Below, in pieces: positions 1-4,919 of a stretch of DNA of 6,069 bases. Position 1 is the stretch's first letter. The number at the start of each line of letters is the position of its first letter. The stretch is taken from the NCBI GenBank assembly GCA_019242065.1, contig JAFAWJ010000899.1:1-6069 (forward strand), given 5' to 3'. The notes below the pieces were generated by a model. It worked only from the letters and a program-made list of their open reading frames with translations. It made no database searches and was not told the DNA's origin. The translations under genes were made by a program, and so were the position numbers. This stretch comes from Chloroflexota bacterium. GTDB lineage: Bacteria > Chloroflexota > UBA6077 > CF-72.

Positions 1-142
1 CACCTCGGCCCTGGGATGCTTGAACAGTATCCGGTCAACCCACTCGACCGGAATGGCCCAAGCCTGCAGGAGTCTCCTGCTGCAGTCGCTCCAGCAGCGC
101 GTAGCCGTCGGCACAGCCGAGCTGCTGGTGGGCCGCGGTCAT
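1..142 (-). pseudogene. Broken 5' end of an unidentified gene running off the left edge
   Basis: Two adjacent minus-strand frames look like consecutive pieces of one protein. From an ATG at 142-140 the first reads MTAAHQQLGCADGYALLERL and continues QQETPAG, then turns into unlikely sequence and stops. In a neighbouring frame, starting where the first stops making sense (near positions 55-65), the sequence reads WAIPVEWVDRILFKHPRAEV to the window edge, with a natural mix of hydrophobic and charged residues. One base gained or lost near 60-70 would join them. That spot overlaps a short inverted repeat (66-71 with 75-80), a plausible slippage site. I do not recognise the family. It lies divergently from the kinase gene at 314. 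It could instead be an intact gene with a different start, or a sequencing error rather than a true pseudogene. Confidence 0.35.
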
Positions 143-313
143 CCGGGTCGCCCTGCCGCCGCAGGTACGCTCGCGCGCTCGCGCTGCGAGCAAGGGTGTC
201 CTGATAAACCTAGCCGTGCTGCTGCTGATCTCGTTGGAGGCGGGAAGCCCGACGCCACCACCCACCGGCCGCGGTGGACGACGCAAAGCCGCACGGCGCT
301 CGCAGCGGTGACA
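143..313. other. Divergent intergenic region, no gene seen
   Basis: The plus-strand frame of the kinase stays open upstream to position 20. However, its translation before 314 is Arg/Ala/Ser-rich, matches no domain, and overlaps the minus-strand fragment at 1-142, so I treat it as non-coding. Any promoters for the kinase and the leftward gene should lie here, but I see no convincing -35/-10 pair. A GC-only inverted repeat (GCTCGC at 169-174 with GCGAGC at 186-191) is present; in DNA this rich in CG repeats it may be chance. Confidence 0.4.
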
Positions 314-1180
314 ATGGGTGCAGACGTGGAAGAAATCGATCCGCTGCGTGTTCTCGGCGCGCTTGGCGTTGCGCCGCCCGAGCGAGTGACGCCGATCGCT
401 GGCGGCTGGGACACGCTCGTGTGGCGTGTCGACGCCGCCGACACGCGACCGTCTGCGCTGCGCGTGTTTCGACCCGATCAGTCTCAGACCTGTCGCCGAG
501 AGGTGCTGGCGATGGAAGCGCTGGCGGAGCATCGGCTGCCGGTGCCGTCGGTAACCGCCCACACTGTCACCGGCGACCGTCCAGCCATGCTGATGTCGTG
601 GTGCCCTGGTCAACCCCTCCTGCAAAGAGTCGCCGCCGAACCCTGGCGAGCGTGGACGCTGGGAGTGGCCATGGGACGGATGCACGCTCGGCTGCATCGC
701 GTTCAGGTGAGTGACCTGCTCACTCGGGAGCTGCCGGGGATCGAGATTGGCGATGGGCCACATCACATCCTTCACATGGACTTTCATCCCTTGAATATCA
801 TGACCGACGGTCGGCGCGTGACAGGTGTGCTGGACTGGGCGAACGTCGCGGTCGGCGACGCGCGTGCTGATCTGGCGCGCACCGTCACGCTGCTTCGCCT
901 GGCGCCCATGCCGCCGGGCAGCCAAACGCTGCTCGTGCGAGTGCTGCGCATCGTGCTGGAGCTCGCCTGGCGAAATGGTTATGAACGTGATGGACTGAGT
1001 CGTTTTCGCGGAATGAACCCGTTCTACGTCTGGGCCGGCGAATGGATGGAGCGTGACCTCCGACGCAAGCTGGGCAAGCCCGGTGTCTGGCTGGAGCCGA
1101 GCGACCTCACTCGGATCAGCGAGTGGACTCGACGCCAGCGCGGTGGTCGCGCCGAACGATCCCCCAACGAGATCTGCTGA
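314..1180 (+). CDS. APH-family phosphotransferase (kinase-fold protein)
   Basis: The predicted protein is a 288-residue cytoplasmic kinase of the aminoglycoside/choline/homoserine phosphotransferase superfamily, which transfers the ATP gamma-phosphate to a small-molecule hydroxyl. Visible landmarks, numbered from the ATG at 314, are as follows. A nucleotide-loop-like GGWDTLVWRV lies at 30-39. A beta-3 strand ALRVFRP at 48-54 has Arg where many relatives have Lys. A helix REVLAMEAL lies at 62-70 with a candidate ion-pair Glu63. The hinge is LMSWCPGQPLL at 93-103. The catalytic loop HMDFHPLN at 154-161 supplies base Asp156 and metal ligand Asn161. A second metal Asp174 sits in VLDWANVAVGDARADLA. 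The family usually has HGD; here it is HMD. The frame is open upstream to position 20, but family similarity begins just after 314. A GTG at 308 is an alternative start, and neither has a strong ribosome-binding site. No aminoglycoside-specific residues are evident, so a resistance role should not be assumed; the substrate is unknown. Confidence 0.85.
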   Translation: MGADVEEIDPLRVLGALGVAPPERVTPIAGGWDTLVWRVDAADTRPSALRVFRPDQSQTCRREVLAMEALAEHRLPVPSVTAHTVTGDRPAMLMSWCPGQPLLQRVAAEPWRAWTLGVAMGRMHARLHRVQVSDLLTRELPGIEIGDGPHHILHMDFHPLNIMTDGRRVTGVLDWANVAVGDARADLARTVTLLRLAPMPPGSQTLLVRVLRIVLELAWRNGYERDGLSRFRGMNPFYVWAGEWMERDLRRKLGKPGVWLEPSDLTRISEWTRRQRGGRAERSPNEIC

Positions 1181-1191
1181 CCGTGCGAGCA

Positions 1192-1231
1192 GGGGCGCTG
1201 TCGGGCGCCCCGAGCGTCGCCACGGGGCGAC
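1192..1231 (+). terminator. Tandem GC-rich hairpins just after the kinase stop codon
   Basis: Two perfect stem-loops sit back to back, starting 12 bases after the TGA at 1178-1180. The first pairs GGGGCGC (1192-1198) with GCGCCCC (1205-1211) around a six-base loop. The second pairs GTCGCC (1216-1221) with GGCGAC (1226-1231) around ACGG. No T-run follows directly (only TTTT at 1241-1244), so this is not a canonical intrinsic terminator. It could still end or protect the kinase transcript. It also overlaps the end of the LuxR remnant read on the other strand, so the symmetry may partly reflect old coding sequence. Confidence 0.35.
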
Positions 1232-1412
1232 TCACATGCGTTTTCGCCGTGCCCAGCGTAACGACGAGGGCTTCGGCCATGTCATTCTCCTGCGACTAGC
1301 GGCCAGCGCGCGATCACCTCGCGTTCTAGATCGGTGGGCTCTACCGCTTGGGACGCGTCGAGGGTGTGACCTATCATCTTGAGCAGGCCAGCCATCTGCG
1401 GCCGGAGTTCTC
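1192..1412 (-). pseudogene. Frameshifted remnant of a LuxR-type HTH response regulator (C-terminal part)
   Basis: Two minus-strand frames together rebuild the C-terminal end of a NarL/FixJ-type response regulator. The first contains ELRPQMAG (about 1391-1412), resembling the linker before the DNA-binding domain. It then reads PTDLEREVIARWPLVAGE, matching the 'LTxREREVLxLVAxG' opening of the LuxR helix-turn-helix, and ends at a TGA at 1284-1282. A neighbouring frame then reads QENDMAEALVVTLGTAKTHV and SRPVATLGAPDSA. This matches the 'SNxEIAexLvvSxgTVKTHVsrvLaKLGarDRaqA' core with its TVKTHV recognition helix. The frames switch near 1282-1296. No receiver domain with its phospho-acceptor Asp is seen upstream. 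A TAG interrupts the first frame near 1440, and similarity fades at about 1192, tail-to-tail with the kinase. The pattern is dead-gene decay: one frameshift, a truncated N-terminus, and substitutions such as TAKTHV. Confidence 0.62.
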
Positions 1413-1604
1413 GTTGGGGTGCTGCCCGTAAGGTAGGCCGCTAGCTGATCAACAGACGGTAGGTGGTCGGGCTCAGTCCTGCTGGTTGCCCTTCAGCTGC
1501 CTGGTGTCCGAGTTACCATGGTCGCCGCTGCGCCAGCAGCCCCCGGTCAGGCGGTGCATGCGGTTCTGATGGTAGATCAGCCATTGCTGGCTTTCACGCC
1601 CGCA

Positions 1605-1637
1605 GATCCGGGCGTGCGCCGTTAGGGTACCCGGCTC
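1605..1637 (-). ncRNA. Group II intron domain V-like hairpin (degenerate)
   Basis: On the minus strand, 33 bases begin GAGCCGGG and end CCCGGATC. This is the length and terminal pairing of intron domain V, the catalytic hairpin. The lower stem pairs well, apart from a G·A at the third position. A two-base bulge (C-G) lies on the 3' side. The upper stem has an A·C and a C·C mismatch where relatives have G-C pairs, around a CTAACG loop region. Read as codons it gives EEPGTLTAHARIC, resembling the 'QEPxAVxPHxRICAGG' tail that bacterial intron RTs show when their frame runs into domain V. A second hairpin at 1579-1592 (AGCCA, GCAA loop, TGGCT) fits domain VI. The upper-stem mismatches suggest impaired catalysis. 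Confidence 0.55.
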
Positions 1638-1658
1638 CTCTGGAAAGACCCGCGATGG

Positions 1659-2061
1659 TCATGACATCGCGAACCAGGATTGATGGGTAGTCGGCCTCGG
1701 AAGCGGAAGGACGAGTTGCAAACGATCGAACTTTGTCCAAGTCATTCTGGACTTCTGGCTACGCCGCTTCAGAGCTTTGAACCACATTCGCTTGACCAGT
1801 TGGTAGAACTGGTTCATCGCTCGGTGGTTGAAGATGGACTCGTAGTAGCCGTAGTGCCCGCGCAGAACCTGACTCAGCCAGGCATGTTGTTCGGGCACTC
1901 TTTGATGCCACCGCTTCCTCAGCTCCACTCGCAGCGCTTTCAGCTTTGCGAGCCATTCGTGTCGCTTGCGTCGTCCCCTTGACAATGAACTTTTCACTTC
2001 GAGTGGTCCCACAGTAGGGTGTGAACCCCAGGAAGTTGAACGTTTCCGGTCGTCTCAGATC
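1659..2061 (-). pseudogene. ltrA: Group II intron reverse transcriptase/maturase, C-terminal remnant, frameshifted
   Basis: The upstream frame reads RRPETFNFLGFTPYCGTTRS (about 2055-1996), the hallmark 'RPETFdFLGFThycGktRrGkF' of LtrA-like proteins, followed by EKFIVKGTTQATRMARKA. The downstream frame continues AKLKALRVELRKRWHQRVPE, then SQVLRGHYGYYE, the family's 'GHYrYYgVpgN' thumb motif. Next come FKALKRRSQKSRMTWTKFDR and LPLPRP, matching 'RALRRRSQrsrltWerm.rl..rwLPrPrI', and it ends WFAMS at a TGA (1661-1659). A frameshift near 1940-1955 separates the two halves. Only about 130 of the usual 400 or more residues remain. The RT palm and its YADD active site are absent, so it cannot reverse-transcribe. 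The symbol names the family, not a specific orthologue. Confidence 0.75.
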
Positions 2062-2401
2062 GGTTTCGCTCGCTCTCGGGCAGCGCGCGCGCGATTGCTG
2101 GACGACCACCACAGTAGCGACGGGAGGAAGGTTGTCGAGTGGCGCCAATGCGTTCGATCTGGGCGGATAGACGCTGAGCTGTGCCAACTAGCCCTCGAAC
2201 GCTGAGCCACTTACCTCTGAGGACTACACCCGCCAGTGTCGCGTCCGTATGGTCGGATGCCGTATTTATCGCCCCACTTCATCCGACACGGTACAGAACA
2301 TCAAAAGTCGTGACGCCCGGATCGTTGTGGACGCCAGGTACCGTTTCTCTTGTAGCGCCACCTCTACGCCAGTGCCGAGCGGACGGGATCCCTGCCAACT
2401 C
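2062..2401. other. Gene-free stretch between the intron remnant and the monooxygenase gene
   Basis: No intact or recognisable gene is present. On the minus strand one frame is open without a plausible start from about 2285 to a stop at 1996-1994. It includes GTAQRLSAQIERIGATRQ, which looks protein-like, but I cannot assign it and it overlaps the RT remnant in another frame. It may be decayed coding DNA. A 9-base direct repeat, ACGCTGAGC, occurs at 2171-2179 and 2199-2207. No stem followed by a T-run is seen after the monooxygenase stop at 2402, so the operon's terminator is not identified. Confidence 0.45.
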
Positions 2402-3550
2402 TCAAATCTGCTGGATGACCGGCAATACTTCGCGTGCGAATAGCTCCAATCCCTCCAGGGCCGTGGGCAGGTCGATCGCTCCGACCTCGTTGCGAATGAC
2501 CAGCACACCTGCTCCAGTCGCCTGCTGCTGGGCGACGATGTCTTCGATCAGCGTCTCAGGGTCGCCCGCCAGGAACTGACCGTTCCGCCGACCTTCGATC
2601 GAATTCGCGGCACCGTGGAACGGTTGCGCGACCGTATGCAAATAATCATACGACCGCACTGTTTCGCGCTGGCGATCGATCGCCTGCAGCCGCGTATCTC
2701 GCAGCATGAAGCCGAACTCGTGCGCGTGATCCGCTTCGAACACTCCCGTGATTCTTGCCTCAATTTGCGCGTCGTCCAGCTTTGTGGCAGAGGGCACGAC
2801 GTACAACTCCCGCGAGATGCCCAGCTCTGAGGGACATGGCGACCACGCACAATGCTCCGCGGCAAACGTACGGTAGTACGCCAGTCGCTCCGCGCACTCG
2901 GCGGTGGGCCCGTGCGACATGAAGCCCATGTGCTTGCGCGCGGCCCACTGGAGGCTTTCCTGCGCCACAGCGGTGGTCCAGGTAGGTGGATGCGGCTGCT
3001 GGACCGGCCTCGGCAAAATCGAGACGCACGGGTAGTGGTAATACTCCGAGTGCCACTCGAACGGCTCGGGCGCGGTCCATGCCTTGACAATCAGGTCGTA
3101 CGCCTCGTGATAGCGCGCGCGTTCCTCCTCTGGCGACACGTTGTAGGCGTACAGGTTTTGAGCGGTCGCGCTGATGAAGCCCGGCACCAGGCGCCCGTGC
3201 GATAGATTATCGACGAGCGCCAGCTCCTCCGCAACGCGCACCGGGTGCGGGTACAGCGACAGCATGACACCCATGCTGATCAGCTTCGCGCGTTGCGTGA
3301 CCTGACTCGCGGCCGCCATCAGGGCAATCGGGGATGGCATCAGCCCGCCGTTCGGTCCGGAGTGGTGTTCGGTGAAAATGATGCCGTCAAAGCCAAGTTC
3401 GTCGAGGCGGCGGATGAAGCGCATGCGGTCGGTATACAGTTGCTCCCCGCGCGAGCGGCCCCACATCCAGCCGGGGACTGGAAACGGAGTGGGGCTGCCG
3501 TCCGCCGACGTGTGGTAGTACGGTGCTGTCTGCCGAAACCAGACCTGCAT
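2402..3550 (-). CDS. LLM-class flavin-dependent monooxygenase/oxidoreductase
   Basis: The predicted protein is a 382-residue cytoplasmic member of the bacterial luciferase-like superfamily (TIM-barrel fold). These enzymes use reduced FMN or F420 for oxidation or oxygenation of organic substrates. Evidence by residue: the N-terminal strand MQVWFRQ; helix then strand 47-60 (RRLDELGFDGIIFT) ending in the family EHH at 61-63; MGVMLSLYPHPVRVAEELA at 93-111, the classic 'HPxRvAEE' segment; VDNLSHGRLVPGF at 113-125, matching 'lDxLSxGRfxxGxg'; late-barrel GDPETLIEDIV at 329-339; and the C-terminal helix LFAREVLPVI at 370-379. Length and domain are complete. An insertion-rich middle (about 210-320) should set substrate choice and gives no recognisable subfamily. 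The ATG lies 13 bases after the stop of the upstream fused gene. AAGG overlaps that stop but sits far from the ATG, so translational coupling is likely. Cofactor (FMN or F420) and substrate are not determinable here. Confidence 0.93.
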   Translation of the reverse strand: MQVWFRQTAPYYHTSADGSPTPFPVPGWMWGRSRGEQLYTDRMRFIRRLDELGFDGIIFTEHHSGPNGGLMPSPIALMAAASQVTQRAKLISMGVMLSLYPHPVRVAEELALVDNLSHGRLVPGFISATAQNLYAYNVSPEEERARYHEAYDLIVKAWTAPEPFEWHSEYYHYPCVSILPRPVQQPHPPTWTTAVAQESLQWAARKHMGFMSHGPTAECAERLAYYRTFAAEHCAWSPCPSELGISRELYVVPSATKLDDAQIEARITGVFEADHAHEFGFMLRDTRLQAIDRQRETVRSYDYLHTVAQPFHGAANSIEGRRNGQFLAGDPETLIEDIVAQQQATGAGVLVIRNEVGAIDLPTALEGLELFAREVLPVIQQI

Positions 3551-3563
3551 CTTTAAAAGAACC

Positions 3564-4919
3564 TTACTCCGGCCCAGAGACCGTCTGAATGGTGGCCTCC
3601 GTGCGCTGGGTGAACTGGTTCATGCCGAGAGCCAGGACGCGGACTCGATACTTCTGACCGATCGTGGCATTCGGAATGCGCACGTCGGCGTCGCCGATGC
3701 GCGTGACGCCGTTGGGTCCGATGAAGGGATTGTCGATCTGATTGGAGATGGTGATGTCGTATTCCTGGCCGATTTCGGCTGACGGCTGTGCGCTGGTGGC
3801 GGCGGTGCCGTTCGTGGCGTTGGTGCCATTCACATGGCCGGTGGCGGCCCCAGATGCAGAGGATGCACTGGCGGATGGATACGCGACGGACAAGCCCGAG
3901 ATCCAGCCTGGCAGACCGGTCAGGATGGGCTGGAATGACTCGCCACCGTCGCGGGTCTCCCAGACGCTGCCATCGGTCAATCCGAACAGCACGGTGTCAG
4001 GATCGCGCGGGTCGATCACGCACGAGCGCGGCGCGGGTCGCAACCCCTCGGTAGGGGCCCCCTTGCCGAGCAGCTTGTGCCACGTGCGGCCTTGATCGTC
4101 GCTGCGATAGAAATACGCTTTGGCGCCCTGCTCGCGCGTAAACCAGAACGGCGGCGGCACCTCTGCGCCGGCGGCAAAGACAACGTTCGGGCGATCCGGA
4201 TGGATGACTGGTGGTGACATGTATCCACCACCAGTGAAGCCAGCATCGATGCCCGCGTCTGACTTGACGAACCGCTCACCCAGGTTGTCGCTGCGGTAGA
4301 CTCCGGCGCCGGAGGTCGCCAGCACGACGTCGGCCTGACCGGGCACGGTGGTCACCGCGTGGGAATCGAACGCCACACCTTGTTTGAGCGTTTCCCAGGA
4401 CTGGCCACCGTCCAGCGAGCGCACGATCCAGCCCTCTTCGACGGCGCAAAAAATCTTCTCCGGATCCTCCGGTACGACATGCAAGTACTTGATATGGGCG
4501 ATGTGGGGCGCGCGCGGGAACGTCCAGAACAGGGACTCTTCCATGTCCTGGAAGCTGCGGCAGTTGGTCCATGTCACGCCCCGGTCGGTGCTCTTGAACA
4601 CGGCGGGCGGCTGGGTGCCGACGTAGATCTCACCGGTGGTCGGGTGCTGGGCCATGCTCCACACTTCGCGGTACACCATGCCCTTGCTCGACTCCTGCCA
4701 GGTGCGGCCACCGTCCTCGCTGCGGAAGACACCTTCGTCGCGCGTGCCCGCGTACAGACGCGAAGGATTGGCGAAATCAACCAGCACGGCTACCACGGTC
4801 TGGCCCTGCAGACCAGCAGGTTCGAGCGCGTACGCCTGGCTGTTGTCGCCAGGTGTGGCGCGGAACAGTCCGACGTTAGTTCCGACGTAGACGACGCGCT
4901 GATCACGTTCAGGCGACAT
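3564..4919 (-). CDS. BNR/Asp-box beta-propeller with TRAM-like tail (probable independent start inside the fusion)
   Basis: From the internal ATG at 4919-4917 (codon 375 of the long frame) a 451-residue protein begins MSPERDQRVVYVGTNVGLFR, a typical start for BNR-repeat (sialidase-like/Ycf48-like) propellers. Asp boxes 'SxDxGxxW/F' lie, in fusion numbering, at 441-448 (SEDGGRTW), 484-491 (STDRGVTW), 542-549 (SLDGGQSW), 584-591 (SDNLGERF), 647-654 (SDDQGRTW) and 696-703 (TRDGGESF). Six or more blades are expected. No signal peptide or membrane segment is visible, so it should be cytoplasmic, unlike secreted sialidases. Catalytic sialidase residues are not evident. Such propellers are often binding scaffolds, and 'exo-alpha-sialidase' should not be inferred. 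AAGGAG lies six bases before the ATG. Whether it is made separately, as part of the fusion, or both cannot be told from sequence. Confidence 0.6.
   Translation of the reverse strand: MSPERDQRVVYVGTNVGLFRATPGDNSQAYALEPAGLQGQTVVAVLVDFANPSRLYAGTRDEGVFRSEDGGRTWQESSKGMVYREVWSMAQHPTTGEIYVGTQPPAVFKSTDRGVTWTNCRSFQDMEESLFWTFPRAPHIAHIKYLHVVPEDPEKIFCAVEEGWIVRSLDGGQSWETLKQGVAFDSHAVTTVPGQADVVLATSGAGVYRSDNLGERFVKSDAGIDAGFTGGGYMSPPVIHPDRPNVVFAAGAEVPPPFWFTREQGAKAYFYRSDDQGRTWHKLLGKGAPTEGLRPAPRSCVIDPRDPDTVLFGLTDGSVWETRDGGESFQPILTGLPGWISGLSVAYPSASASSASGAATGHVNGTNATNGTAATSAQPSAEIGQEYDITISNQIDNPFIGPNGVTRIGDADVRIPNATIGQKYRVRVLALGMNQFTQRTEATIQTVSGPE

Larger units (their letters stand above)
1572..2061 (-). mobile_element. 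3' fragment of a degenerate group II intron
   Basis: On the minus strand the order is that of the 3' half of a bacterial group II intron: reverse-transcriptase C-terminus (2061-1659), a domain V-like hairpin (1637-1605), then a domain VI-like hairpin (1592-1579) followed by GATCTAC, a plausible intron 3' end near 1572. Neither the intron 5' end, domains I-IV, nor the RT palm with its YADD motif can be recognised upstream. The element is therefore truncated and, given the frameshift in its ORF and mismatches in domain V, immobile. It sits between the operon and the LuxR remnant. Boundaries are approximate, and the 5' limit is simply where RT similarity stops being visible. Confidence 0.65.

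Noticed and set aside
161..191. GC-only inverted repeat as an operator or terminator
   Set aside because: The run of alternating CG steps makes such symmetry likely by chance, and no promoter or T-run is near it.
20..313. N-terminal extension of the kinase from an ATG at 20
   Set aside because: The extra 98 residues are low-complexity and unlike the family, overlap a more protein-like fragment on the other strand, and the kinase domain begins right after the ATG at 314.
35..925. 296-codon minus-strand open frame opposite the kinase
   Set aside because: Its translation is dominated by Arg, His, Gln and Gly with no domain pattern, and it is the antisense of a gene with clear kinase motifs; GC-rich DNA commonly leaves such frames open.
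314..1180. Calling the kinase an antibiotic-resistance gene
   Set aside because: The superfamily includes many metabolite kinases, and no aminoglycoside-specific signature is visible.
1659..1982. Plus-strand open frame at 1680-1982
   Set aside because: It is the antisense of the group II intron RT motifs on the minus strand and shows no motif of its own.
2171..2207. 9-base direct repeat ACGCTGAGC as a target-site duplication
   Set aside because: The copies are only 28 bases apart with nothing element-like between them.
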